Assembly (NCBI GenBank): GCA_014773175.1
Contig: VXCM01000962.1
Location: 62,001-126,000, forward strand
DNA from: Lucifuga dentata
Taxonomy: Eukaryota > Chordata > Actinopteri > Ophidiiformes > Bythitidae
Reading direction: 5' to 3'
DNA: 64,000 nt
Shown here: one piece after another, positions 1 to 11,700 of the stretch
Layout: each line of letters starts with the position of its first letter
Numbering within the stretch: the first letter of the stretch is position 1
The notes under the pieces: model-generated
The model's input: the letters and a program-made list of their open reading frames with translations, nothing else
The model's database searches: none
What the model was told of the DNA's origin: nothing
Translations under genes and position numbers: made by a program

Positions 1-2584
1 ACAGGTCAGCAGTTGGCTGCTTTCTTAAATAGTACATGCCAAATATCATCTGCAAATAGAGAAAAAGACTTTCTATCAAAAAACATGAAACTTTCTGGGT
101 GATTCCAAGCATTTGCAAGCTAGTGTGTATAGAATAAAAGTCTGATCTATGCAACTTATTCTTTTCACTAATTAATATAAAGTATGAAAGGTTAAAGGTC
201 ACCTGAAATATCAAAGAGGGTCACTCTGTACAAATACAAACTCATGGACACAGACAGCTAGGTAATACTGTAAAATATACAAATGTGATGGTGGCAGTAA
301 GCGGTCTATAGTGCTTTGCAGCCTGTGTTTTGCATGCGTCACGGCCAAAATCGTGTCAGCCTCGTGTAACAGATTACACTTTGTTACACTCAATTTCAGA
401 AATGATTTTCTGGACTGTTGCATCAGTTGTTTACTACTGATTTTCCATCAGCCACCATTGGTTTGTTGCATCATTGCCAATCAGCGTGAATGGATTTTGG
501 CTTGCTACAACATGTTCTCCAAACAAACCTGTTCACTTTTGCAATCTTCCCTCTATGATTTCACTTCATGCCATTAAAGTGATTATTCATTATTATTATT
601 TTATCATCATTTTATTTGTTATTTAAAACTGTGTATAGGGGCCATGCAAGATGTCATGGAACCCGCAGGGAGATCTTCAGATTCCATGCCATCGCCTCCA
701 TGCTGTGATTGGATGTTTGGAGGAGGATCCCTGAAGTGTAGGGTCATCTTCATAGCATTTGATTTTGGAGGTGAGAAACCAGCATTTGCTCACAACGGGA
801 CAAAGGAAAGGAAAGGTGCTGCAGTATCATACCAAACGGTAAGCGTCAACTCCTGATCTCTCCATTCAAGTAGAAACAATGATTCTTTTTAAATTTTTCT
901 AATGTTTGAGTTCTTTATTTACTGTACAGGGAAGCAGCAAATGCAAAGTTTATTACTGGAAACTTCTGCAGGTGGTTGGGCTCAACCTATAGTTGCACAT
1001 TTACATGTCACCTTGGATACAGAGATAGGGGGATATGCTGTATGTTTACATGGAAATATGCAGGAGCACTTGCAAACAACCATATCATTGCATAGCTCAC
1101 ACAGCTATACTGCACATGGGCACCTGAAACGGAAATGGGATACAGTCAGTTTGAGACAGATGAGGCAGACAGGATCAGTTCACTGGACAGTTTCTCACTG
1201 ATTAAAGGTAAGAGGCATCATTTAAAAATCTAAAAATAATTTGTCATTCTACACAAGCGTGACTATGGTTTGTTTCCAGCTACCTGCATTTTAGGAAATC
1301 TCACTGTAAAAGATAGTACTTGCCGTGCATGATTCTTGCTGTGCATGCACTTAATGTGTTGTTGCATTGCATAAGTAAAAACATTTTCTTTATGTTGCAG
1401 AATTTGTTTTCATTGTGGAATCCTCTAACATGCTGTGACAATGAGCAAAGAAAAAATGTTTCTGCTAAGTTATTACTCTATTTCTTCCAAGACAGAGCCT
1501 TTGACTAAATTTTTTCCTTTTCTACTTTGGTTTACATTATCATATCTTGCAGGATCTGAGGATTTTTATGACATTTAGGGAAAGTGCATATGTAGTAAAA
1601 TAAACCATTAATATCTGATACATAGGTTATCATTCTGCATTTTTTAAATTGTGCCTTTCCTGTTTAGAAGTTTGGTGAATCACACTTTATTTAGAAGCAT
1701 TACAGGTTGGTCTCTTCAGTGCCAAAGTTTGAGTTGTTTTACTTCAAGAACTGTAAAATGCAACTCAAAAAATAAAAATTGTGAGAGGATTTGAACACAA
1801 TACATGTATAATAAGATATATAATCTGTTTTCTACCAATTGAGTCAACTGTTCCAGTGCTGATTCTCATGTACTCTGTCAGGGGAGAAAAAAAAAAAAAA
1901 AAAAAANAAAAAAAAAAAAAAAAAAACTATGCTGATTGGTGCTTTCATACAATATTTCATGTATGCAAATGCTTGGCGATATCATATGCTCATGGAAGAA
2001 AAATGCAAAGTGGGTAGTATAACTATGATGTAGTAATGCTGCTTTTAAGGCAAGAAAAGATATTTAATTTACATCACAATATTATGATGTCCCAGAGCAT
2101 AACTAGTCAAGTAATACACTGATATAAAATGAATACCTAGTTAAATTTAGAGCAAGGTGTTAATATAGCGAGGTGGCTTGTTGTGTTCCTGAAATAAACA
2201 TTTTTTAAAAAATGTATAACTTGAAATAAAATCCTGTCTACTTTTTTTTTTTTTTTTTNTTTTTTTTTTTTTTTTTAGTGTTTTTATTGTCATTGTTGAA
2301 CCTGAGAATTTCTAAACTTGAGGCTAAGGCATTTTCCTGACAGATTAAATGACTCCCTTTATCATATGTTCAGATTAATAAGCCTTTACTTTTGGGTATG
2401 CCATTTAGGTAGAAATTGCTCAAAAACACGTTAGGTAGTAAAGGGTTAAATTGTGTGTTTAGTAGTAAAGCACATCAAGAGAACTTTTCTAATATGCTGG
2501 GTTTTTGTTTTTTTTTTTGATGCATATATTTCTATATATAAAGCTGTTGTGTACTTGTTTGACCCATTTCTGTTTACCTGACAG
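1..2584. other. AT-rich intergenic DNA, no gene supported
   Basis: No open reading frame here shows a recognisable domain or a consistent exon series. The stretch holds two homopolymer runs broken by single Ns (A run near 1887-1926, T run near 2242-2276), which are assembly joins. A splice-acceptor-like sequence with CTGACAG ends at 2584, just before the GPCR start, so part of this region may be the 5' intron of that gene. A short reading frame at 644-856 ends near a donor-like GTAAGC, but I could not tie it to any protein. Confidence 0.5.
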
Positions 2585-2639
2585 ATCCCTTTGTTCTGCT
2601 GGTTGGTGATCTGAGCGTACAGTCTCTGATCTGGTCTTC

Positions 2640-3527
2640 ATGGAGGTTTTCTACATCAACTCCTCCTTGCTCTTCATCTCTCACCGACCCATCAATTCCA
2701 GCTCTGCGGACAAGACGGTGTATGAGCGCTGCAAAGACATGCCTGCTGTGCTGATCTGGTATCTGGGTCTGCAGTTCATCAACATGTTCCTGGGGATCCC
2801 GGCCAACATCATGGTGCTGTGGCTCATCCATAAGAACAAGGGCGACTCATCGACGTCAGATATTTTCATACTCCACCTGGCAGTTTTAGATGCATTCTTT
2901 TGTCTCATTCCTCCCCTCGAGCTGGCCAACATCGTCTTCTTGACCACCAGCAGCACTTGGTACATCCTGCGCTTCTTCTACGGCATCAAAGACTCCTCAC
3001 CGCTCTTCCTCTCCTGCATCTGCTTGGACCGCTACATGGCCGTGGTCCACCCCATCACCTTCACCGAGCTCAAGGACCGCAGACACCGAGCAGTCCTGGC
3101 CACAGTAGTCTGGCTGATCATACTGGCCTACGCCGCTGCGAAGTGCGTTGGCAACATTTCCAACTTTGAGAAGGTCTTCACGGCTATGATCCTCGCAGCT
3201 TTCGCCTTCATGGTGTTCTGCAATATTGTGATTCTCTGGGTGCTCAGGCAGTCGGGGCCTGGCAGAGACGAGATGCACCCCGTGAAGAAGAGAGCCTTCA
3301 AGATGGTCCTCATCATCTTGGCAATCATAGTGTTCAACTACTTTCCACCTGTTGCACTGTTCCCCTTCCAGCACTACTTCTCTCCCAGTGTGTTTCGTTG
3401 TTATATTCATTATGTTGCATTTGGGCTGATGGACTTCAGCAGCACCATCCAGCCTATGCTCTACCTGTCCAAGGAGAAGCTGCCTCGGAGCTCCTGCTGC
3501 CAGGTTACCTCAGCTCAAGCCCAATAG
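2640..3527 (+). CDS. Atypical rhodopsin-class (class A) G protein-coupled receptor, orphan
   Basis: A single-exon gene encodes 295 residues with seven hydrophobic segments. TM1 is near residues 35-60 (contains GIPANIMVLWL), TM2 75-100, TM3 105-135 ending in LDRYMAVVHP (the DRY motif), TM4 145-168, TM5 178-203, TM6 218-245 and TM7 258-280. The start is supported by an in-frame TGA about 30 nt upstream and by an acceptor-like CTGACAG ending at 2584, so a 5' UTR intron is likely. The short N-terminus contains NSS glycosylation sequons. Several class A hallmarks are altered: no cysteine lies at the usual start of TM3 (Thr instead), the CWxP motif of TM6 reads NYFP, and NPxxY in TM7 reads QPMLY. 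The DRYxxVVHP motif recalls purinergic/lipid-type (delta group) receptors, but ligand and subfamily are unknown. It should act at the plasma membrane through G proteins. The frame is intact, so it is not an obvious pseudogene. Confidence 0.85.
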   Translation: MEVFYINSSLLFISHRPINSSSADKTVYERCKDMPAVLIWYLGLQFINMFLGIPANIMVLWLIHKNKGDSSTSDIFILHLAVLDAFFCLIPPLELANIVFLTTSSTWYILRFFYGIKDSSPLFLSCICLDRYMAVVHPITFTELKDRRHRAVLATVVWLIILAYAAAKCVGNISNFEKVFTAMILAAFAFMVFCNIVILWVLRQSGPGRDEMHPVKKRAFKMVLIILAIIVFNYFPPVALFPFQHYFSPSVFRCYIHYVAFGLMDFSSTIQPMLYLSKEKLPRSSCCQVTSAQAQ

Positions 3528-3791
3528 GACTGCATGTTTGCTGTTTCTTATTTATCCATCGCAACATGGTTAGTGTGAGGTTTATAGGCTATTGTTATGA
3601 AATGAAAGAGAATGAGATGTTCTTGCTTGATAGTTTGACAAATGATGATTATTACGATTTACTATGCAGCGGTTCACACGCTAGGGTCTGAATATTTTTT
3701 TTTTTTTTGACTTTTGTTTTACATATAGTCCTCAAAATAACCTCCAAAGAACCTGCACTATCGATGTGATTTGCCAATCCAGATGTTCTTA
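3528..3791. other. GPCR 3' flank / probable 3' UTR
   Basis: This AT-rich sequence follows the GPCR stop codon and contains a T run near 3696-3709. It runs directly into the MITE at 3792. I see no separate gene in it. Confidence 0.4.
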
Positions 3792-4035
3792 AAGGACCAT
3801 ACCAGTGGTTTTGAATTTCTGAGCTAACAAATACTATCCGTGTACATGTCGATTTGCTGCTGGGAAGATATTTGTTCTTCTAATTCCATGTTGGATCGGT
3901 TAAATTAAATTTGACCAAAAATAATATATTGTTCACTGTGATGGATTACTTATCTTAAGTGCATTTCAAGTCTCTACAAGTTCATTTTGATCAGGTAATA
4001 GAATGAACCAAAACCAATGGCTGCCTGGAAGGTAC

Positions 4036-4074
4036 AAAAAAAGTGTATTGCTCCAGTAGCAATACACTTTTTTT
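4036..4074. repeat. Perfect 17-bp stem hairpin inside MITE copy 1
   Basis: Positions 4036-4052 pair with 4058-4074 without mismatch around a 5-nt loop (CCAGT). It is absent at the matching place in copy 2, where only a degenerate form is seen. Confidence 0.85.
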
Positions 4075-4078
4075 GAAA

Positions 4079-4136
4079 CGTATACACGTTACTGACAACC
4101 ATTTTCAAAAAAATGGTTGTCAGTAACGTGTATACG
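4079..4136. repeat. Perfect 27-bp stem hairpin inside MITE copy 1
   Basis: Positions 4079-4105 pair with 4110-4136 with no mismatch around a 4-nt CAAA loop. Transcribed from either strand it would give a long, perfectly paired stem. Confidence 0.88.
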
Positions 4137-4186
4137 GTTAGTATTTACTGACTTCAAACATGCAGAACCACTGGTATGGTCCTGTA

Positions 4187-5331
4187 AATGTTTCATGATT
4201 CTACTTGGACACTTTTCATATTTTATCTTTCATAGCATCACTGCTGCATTACTTAAATGACATCAGAACAAGTCTTAGACATTAGATGTCATTTGTGGTG
4301 AGAAACAAACCTTCAAACAATACGTGTGGGGTGGTACAAGAAACTTTTCGTAGCTCACACTCCACAGATTCAAGGTTGAAAGCCACTACATATTATATTC
4401 TGTGTGGAATAACTTTTCTAGGTGCATTAAATGTGTGGAACAAAAGATGATGTTTGGACTCTGTATTTGAACATAAAAGGAATTTGTGCTGTACAGTACA
4501 TTCAATTTAAAAAAAAAACAAACAAACAAAAAAAAGGAATAAGAAGCTAATATTTTGGCTAAATGTTTTCTTTAATCTAATCACAAATCACACAAAAGTA
4601 ACCAAATTTCTTGTATATAGCTATACAGATATATTATCAATTACCACAATAAACAGTAGCCCTATTATCATAAACATTAAATGTTACTCATACAACTGTT
4701 GGCCGTACTAATCTCAGCATTGTTTAATATCAGTATGGCTTCCAAATCAATTATTGACTTACGACTGAAATCTGTTTAATTTGTACATCTATCCAACATT
4801 CTGATATTATCTCACAAATACATTCTTTTCCATTTAATAGATCAGACTGTATAGTTAAAGCTATGTACAGCACAGTATTGATGAGATGCATCTAGAATCA
4901 TTAATGCAGCACAGTGGCTACAACGCAAATAAATGTGCACAGAAGCAGCTTCCTTTAAATAATAAACTAATAATAATATTTTTGAACTGGGAAAGAGGTA
5001 TCCTCTGTTAGGGATTCTGTGTCTTGCTCAAGGACACTTCGATAGGTTGGATACCTGCTGAATAGGACTTTTGGTCATTCTTCATAACCCTGACGACACC
5101 CTGCAAGTCTTACTAAAACTTATTTTTCTATAGAGAATTTCCCAAATATATTACATATATTAGATTCACTGTATATATAGCGACTTAAATGCTGTATAGA
5201 GCTCCATCTTTTGCCCATACTCTAACATTATGTTGAGAGTGAAGAACAATAAGAATAATAATCAACAATCAAAAGAGAATCATTTGCCATATTGCTAAAT
5301 ATGTTAAGCTCCTAAATCACAGTAAAGATCA
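4187..5331. other. Intergenic AT-rich DNA between GPCR and zinc-finger gene
   Basis: There is no coding signal. An A-rich stretch (AAACAAACAAACAAA type) lies near 4509-4536. The right end adjoins the hAT element, so this stretch may include the original distal 3' UTR of the minus-strand zinc-finger gene. Confidence 0.4.
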
Positions 5332-5339
5332 GATAAAAG

Positions 5340-6266
5340 TAGGGCTGGAGGATATGAAAATTTTTTTTAATCACAATATATATTTATATATATTTTTTAG
5401 ATTGATCGATATCCATAAATATCACGATATAAATCATGGCAGAGATTCTGCTCCATTTCAAGTCACTTGAACTTAAGATTTATTTTAACATTTTCTGTGT
5501 GTAACATGTTCTGAATGTAAAAAAATAATCAACAGTTGTATGACCTGAAAAACTGCAAGTTGCAGTCATCTTTAATAAATAATTCTAAGCTTCAGGCTGA
5601 AGCCAAAGCTTCATCAATACTGGTTTCTGGCTAATTTTACAGTGAACACGGCCACTCTGTTCTGTCAGACTTTAAATAACCAAAATGATGCCACGCCGCT
5701 GATTTTTACTTGCTTATCCACAGCCTCCACTTTCCTTGGGACAGTAACGGCTGTTGAGCTGTTATTTTCTTCCTCATCATTTGATTTTTTTTTCCCCTCT
5801 GGGATATCTCAGTATTTATAATTTTACAATAGAAAATGTAGCCAAGTCATTTTTTAAAATTTTTTTTATCATGTCCCAAATTAGAGAGTAGGATATAATC
5901 TTGCATGTAGATCTGGGCAGGAAAATCATTTAACTACTGAAATTCATGTTTTTTGGGGTTTTTATTTTTTAGGTTAGATATCACTTTCTGACATCTTTGC
6001 CTGACTTTCGCTCACTTATCACCGCACGGGCTGCGGCATATTCACCGTTTAGCTAAATGCTGCTTTGAGGAAGTGGGGGGAATATTATTATGACATTGCC
6101 ACCAGATTGGGTAGTTTGTTTCAGTTCTGACAAACTACTGAGCCATCATTAACTTACTCTTCAAGCACTATTTTCTATCGACTTTATATTGACATCCTCA
6201 TTTTTATATCGAAGATTTTTTTAATATCGTGATACGATTATATATCGTTTATATCGTCCAGCCCTA
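5340..6266. mobile_element. Non-autonomous hAT-type element
   Basis: The 927-bp element begins TAGGGCTGGAGGATAT and ends ATATCGTCCAGCCCTA, which are terminal inverted repeats of about 16 bp. It is flanked by GATAAAAG (5332-5339) and GATAACAG (6267-6274), an 8-bp target-site duplication with one mismatch, as expected for hAT transposition. There is no transposase reading frame. It lies 36 bp past the stop codon of the minus-strand zinc-finger gene, so it sits in or beside that gene's 3' UTR. It carries possible AATAAA signals for the minus strand (TTTATT on the plus strand near 5490 and 5960). Confidence 0.8.
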
Positions 6267-6309
6267 GATAACAGTATAATGCACCGTACCACAAACGTCA
6301 CACACAGCA

Positions 6310-8738
6310 TCACTCATCCTCCACCTTTTCACAGTCATCCCCAACAATTTGGTTCTCCTGCTCGTCAGAGGCTGAAGGTTGAGCCGCGTTTTCCTTCGCT
6401 TCGGCCTCGCTGGCGTTCCCGTCGCTCTGAGCCTTCTGCTCCTTGGCCGCGTGCATCTTCAGGTGCTTCTTCAGGGAGGACTGGTCAGTGTACGTCTTGC
6501 CGCAATCGCTGCAGAGGAAGAACTTCTCCTTGGTGTGGACGAGCTCGTGTCTCTTCAGGTGGCCTGACCTGCTGAAGCTCTTGCTGCAGTACGAGCAGCT
6601 GTACTCTTTCTCCCCCGTGTGAGTCCTCAGGTGCAGTTTGAGGCTGCTGGCCACTGTGAATTTCTTCCCGCACTCGTTGCAGCTGTACGGTCTTTCTCCC
6701 GTGTGCATCCGCATGTGTATGGTGAGGTGACCGGCCTGGCTGAAGGTTTTCTTGCACAGCTCACAGCTGTAGGGTCGCTCCCCAGTGTGAATCCTGTAAT
6801 GTGTTTTGAGGTCGCCCAAACCGTTGAACCGTTTCCCACACTGAGCACAGCAGTATGGCTTCTCGCCGGTGTGGATCCTCTCATGTATACGCAAGTTACC
6901 CGCATTACTGAACGTTTTGCCACAATCGTTGCAGCTGTAAGGCCTCTCCCCCGTATGAGTTCGTAAGTGGACTTTGAGTTGGTTGTGCTCGTTAAAACGC
7001 TTCCCACAGTAAGCGCAGGAATACGGCCTCTCTCCAGTGTGGACGCGTTTGTGTATCCTGAGCTGGCTGGGATGGGCGTATGTTTTGCTGCAGATGTTGC
7101 AGCTGTAGGGTCGTTCCCCCGTGTGTGTTCTCTTGTGGGATTTCAGGAGGTCAGCCCGGCTAAAGCGCTTTCCACAGTAGCTGCAGCTGTGGGCTTTCTC
7201 ACCATTGTGGGTTTTTATGTGGATATTAAGCGAGGTTGCTCGACTAAATGTCTTGGGACACACAGGGCAGCGCAGGAAATTGTCACGAGTCTCCAAATAA
7301 TCCATCTGGTCAACAAGAGAATCATGTTGTCCATGCTTCACTTTGTCTGGCATTAAAACCTGACAGCTAACGCCAGCAGGATCCATTTCAGATTCAGGGT
7401 AATAGCTGAGCAAATTCTCCTCTGAGGACAGCCCTGCCTTAGAGAAGCCATCATCCTCACCATACTGCAAACTCCCATTATGCTCTTCTTCTTCTTCTGA
7501 CTGCCCATCTTCATCCTTGGTAGCCACCATGTAGCTGTCAGAAACAATGGTAACTTTGACTTCACTATCACTGTCTCTACAGTCCTGTTCAGGGCCTGGA
7601 GTTTCCTGCAGTCTTGATGCACATGCATCAAGACTGTCATAACTATTGTCTGTGCTCTCAGATTTTATTGACCTCTTTGTCATGCTAAGAAGGGATGGAG
7701 GCTTGGAGAGGTCAATGGCACCATTATCATCCAGGTCAGACTCTGTTTTTATAGATAAGGTCTGCTTTGTCCTTGATGTATTCACACAAGGTTCTCCTGT
7801 CATGTGGTTGGTTTGCAACAGGAAGGATGTTGATCCTCTGCTCTCCTTCATTTTGTCTTTATGCTTCCTCCTGGAGCTCTTCTTGTCACTGCTGCATATG
7901 GACACCTTAAAGGTGGAGGCGATAGGAGAATTGTTCCATTCTGATGTAGACAGCTTTGCAGTGGCATCTTGCTTGGGGATATCTGTGAAAATTGAAGGCC
8001 AAATTTTGTGCTTTAGTGTCATGAATGTCCTCCATTATAATAACTATGGGGGTATAGTACAGACAAAGTACAGTTTTACAGAAATAACATGGGACAGAGT
8101 CATCCATGCATCACTACTACTGATCAATTATGTAATGATCAGTATTAATAACATATAAATAATACCCTATTGTTAAATTATTGGGCAGTTTAGTTGTGGG
8201 GCAGTACAAATCCTACATTAATTACAACAACACAGCAGCTTTATTACAACAGTCTAATTTAATGCTGAAATTGTTTTTATTATGATTCTGCATCATCAAC
8301 TCTCGTAGAAAATCACACTGGCATTTATATTATTAGTTTATGAAGAACCCACTTGAGTAAGTGCAAAAAATGTAAGTCTCATAAAATGTCCACACAGACA
8401 CACAGACACACACACGGTTTGCTGACAGTGCAGGACGTGCTGAAACAAAAGGTCAGTTTCAGCCTGAAGCTGAGCCGGCCGCTCACAGGACAAACCGGGG
8501 TTAAACACAGACAGAAGTGCCAGATATTGAGCAGCATACCTCCAGCAGCAGACTCCGCGCTCCTCTGCGCTAACAGCAACCGCTTCAGGTCTTCGTTTTC
8601 GGATTCAATCCTCTGGATTTTGCCCTGGTACTCAGACAGAGTCCGGTCCACAGAGTCCAGTATGTCGTTTACGGTGGCTTTAAAGATCTCATTCAGCGAA
8701 GACTCCAAGAACATTTTCAGATCATTCGACCTGGCCAT
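6310..8738 (-). CDS. Ten-finger C2H2 zinc-finger transcription factor with N-terminal helical domain
   Basis: Two coding exons: 8738-8540 and 7982-6310. The first donor reads GGAG|GTATGC and the acceptor TTTCACAG|AT; the split codon restores Asp67, and 199+1673 nt gives 623 residues. Exon 1 encodes an N-terminal helical/coiled-coil module (about residues 1-60, with [17 protein letters not shown]), a type often placed before fingers in fish zinc-finger genes. Residues 68-300 are acidic and serine-rich, with two sumoylation-type motifs (IKTE, IKSE) and an IDLSKP stretch resembling a CtBP-binding motif. Ten C2H2 fingers follow from about residue 305 to 578, mostly joined by HTGERPY/HTGEKPY linkers. 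The C-terminal tail is acidic. It probably binds DNA in the nucleus as a regulator, perhaps a repressor. No KRAB or BTB domain is visible. I cannot assign an orthologue. Confidence 0.88.
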
Positions 8739-11700
8739 GTTAGATCGACCGGTGTCCGCCGGGGATAACTCACCGGACAGTTTATACACCGGATGGAAGG
8801 AGAAAAGTGGGTGTGCGCAGTTCTGCTGCCGTGTGCGGAAAAAACAAAAGCAAAGACGGTCGCACGAAAATGACGGTTATGAGGAGAATCCGATTTTGTT
8901 TTACTGCCAGAATGTTTGGAAACCAGATCAGCACCAAAGCTTGTAGCGCCCCTGTCGTTGTGGAGTGGAATAGCTGCACCACGTTGATTGGACAAATAAT
9001 TACGATGATAACTGATGCTTAAAACAAAAAAAAAAAAAAAAAANAAAAAAAAAAAAAAAAAAGAAAAAGGAAAAAGAAAAATGCGCTAGTGTTATTACCG
9101 TCTAATTATCAGGAAAGACTACAATGACTTCACTATCTCCACTACTGGTACTATAACTTCTTCCTAGCTAGCTACCTGCTACAACTGTTGTAGAGTGGAG
9201 AAAGCACCAAATGCAAGTTACTGCTAACAGTGCTATCTTAAATAAATAATATTAATGCTAACGGCTACTATAATACTACGACTGTTAGCTAGATGTTTCT
9301 AGTACAAGTAGTTATAAAGGATGGTAATACAAATATTATTTTACAATTTTAAATGAAATTTATAGCCGTGATGCTAATAAGGCTGATCATATCAATACCT
9401 TTTGTCAACAAAGCTAATAATACTAAAAAATATTAATGAAGATAACAGTGCTAATTATACAAATAATGCAATAATTCTAACATAATCATAAAACAATTTC
9501 TAAAGAGTATAATCAAAGAAATACAGACATACCTTACTCAGAAGATTAATAAACAAAAAATAAAACTACATAATGGCAACAGCATAGTTAAAAATATTAG
9601 TGGCAAGTCTGTAAAAAATAAGGACACACCCTATTACGTTTTATGCCAATTTAATGTCATACTTTATTTTAGTTTCATGTCTTTGTTAAAAGGGCCTTCC
9701 TGCATACAAGCCAGAAAGCTATTAAACAAACAATAAAGAGACAAAAATAGTTGCAGTGAGGCTGGTGACTTAGGTTGAATTGTGTGATGCCTTCTGCAGG
9801 AATAAAGCTGAGCCACTCCCCTCACCTGGCCTGTATGTGTGTGTGTGTGTGCTCACATGCCTTCAGGCCAGTGGGCGTGGACAGAGGCCTCTCAGGTATC
9901 TTTGAGTCATCTGCCAATCACAATGTGCCTTTTCTTCCTATTTGTTACCTTTCAGCAGCTTTCTCCTTCTATCCCTCCTCTAAAGTCCCCCCTTTCCTTC
10001 CCAGCCTTATCTGCTGACAGACAAACAGGACAGAGGGAGGCGGAAGTCTGATCATGATCCATCCAAAATGGACAGGAGGCACGAAGGAGGACTGGATCCG
10101 GACTAGGGCTTGTGACTTACGTGCATGTTTATGCGACACCACACACTAAAAGCTTGCCCGACTTAATGAGAGTGCTGTGAGGCTTGTTTGTTAACATGCA
10201 GAAGGCTCAGGCTCAGTCAACTGAGAGGTGTCTTTATGCTCGCGTGTGTGTGTGTGTCTGAGGGAACGTCTGTAAGGGAAAAGCTCTTTGACAGAACTAC
10301 AAACCCAGCATAACAGTGGTGTGCCTTTCCCTCCCACACGATCTGACTTAAAATCTCAGAAGCCCGCTGATCATATGATGTTGCAGTAAAGAGCCTGAAG
10401 GGGGTAAGTCATGCTTTACAGCCTAAACTTAAGATTTCCCCCCAAGGGGGTTTTGTTCTTTGAAATATAAAAATTGTTATACAGCGTTTCTGTCTTTGCC
10501 ATGTACACATCTGGAAACATATGAAACTAGGCAGTGTTAACTCTGCTTTTATCGAGACAGTTGCTCATACTTGCATCATAACTTTCATTAATGCCAGTTT
10601 GTAGGGTATGTTCCTCTTTTTATTTTGGAAGTCTAAGATGCATAATATTGTGTCACCCGTGTTGTGCCTTATGCAGCATCTGCATGTAGACATTCTCCAC
10701 TCAGAGGGTAGTCTGTGGCTTATCTGAATAAGATATAATTGGCAGAAAATATCTTAATTTATTGTCATTGCCTCATGGATGGCAGACACCGAGGATTATC
10801 CGTGCTACCATGCCAACATTCAGTATCTTATCACAGAGCAGAGGCTGTTGCTAGTACCATGAAGATGGAATGGTCTAAATTATTAAATTCAGTATATTGA
10901 ATTGAATTCCTCACTTAAACATCAACAGAGAAAGCGCTGATTTAAATTTCTGTTTTCTGAAGTTTCAATACTTTCCAAAGCAAAGTTGCAAAATTTACAG
11001 ATGATGCCATTTGATGATCTGTGACTCTTTTTTTTTTTTTTTTTTTTTTTTTTACTGGTCCTGCATGTAGCTCTTGTTGCACCCTGACAGGAACTGAGAA
11101 GTGAGCACCCACACAGGAAATGTGGTCAGGGACTGTCACAGATCGAGGTTGCATGACGTGAACAGAATAATGAAGATAGATGGAGGAAAAAGAGAGAGAA
11201 AAGTAGTGATAGACGATGATGAGATGTTAAAGCAGGAAGAGCAGACAAAGGAATAAGATGAAAAGTGATAATTTCAACTGTGAAAACATTTCACATACAA
11301 ATGTTGGAATCTGTGACCGTTTTATTGTTGATGCAAAGTCATCTGCTCAACCCCGCCCTCTACGTCTCCTAATCTTTACCATACACCTCGTTTCTGTCTC
11401 TCTTTCACTCTCACTCATGCTCATTTGCTCGACCAATTTTGTTTCTGTGGTCAGGAAGTGCAAACGTGCTTTTGAAACACTAAAAGTAACTGCACATCCG
11501 CAATACCACAGCAAAAACTTTGACAAGTATGCAGGATCTAAATAAAACAAAGAGGTATTCTGTGTTAAATGGATTATGCTGGCATGCAGGTGATATATAA
11601 TGCTAGTATTTTAGTGTTGATTTAGTTTGTAACGTCTGACTTGAATTTTTACTGTAAAGCTGTGCTGTCAATAGTTTTAAACTTTCCTCTTTATTACAGA

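Larger units (their letters stand above)
3792..4184. mobile_element. MITE copy 1, Tc1/mariner-like, with internal hairpins
   Basis: The 393-bp element starts AAGGACCATACCAGTGG and ends CCACTGGTATGGTCCTG, which are near-perfect terminal inverted repeats. A TA dinucleotide flanks each side (3790-3791 and 4185-4186), as expected for a Tc1/mariner target-site duplication. It has no coding capacity, so it is non-autonomous. Internal blocks (CACTGTGATGGATTA, and AATGGCTGCCTGGAAGGT with small changes) recur at 26263-27127 and, inverted, at 24604-24915, so these are members of one family. The right half carries two perfect hairpins, listed separately. Confidence 0.8.

Noticed and set aside
644..1201. 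Two short plus-strand frames that might be exons of an unknown gene
   Set aside because: A donor-like GTAAGC follows the first, but no acceptor-exon pair with matching phase or recognisable protein could be built.
2997..3410. A 137-codon antisense frame over the GPCR
   Set aside because: It overlaps the clearly coding sense frame and shows no recognisable motif.
6279..7356. Several plus-strand frames across the zinc-finger exon
   Set aside because: They are shadows of the regular C2H2 repeat on the minus strand.
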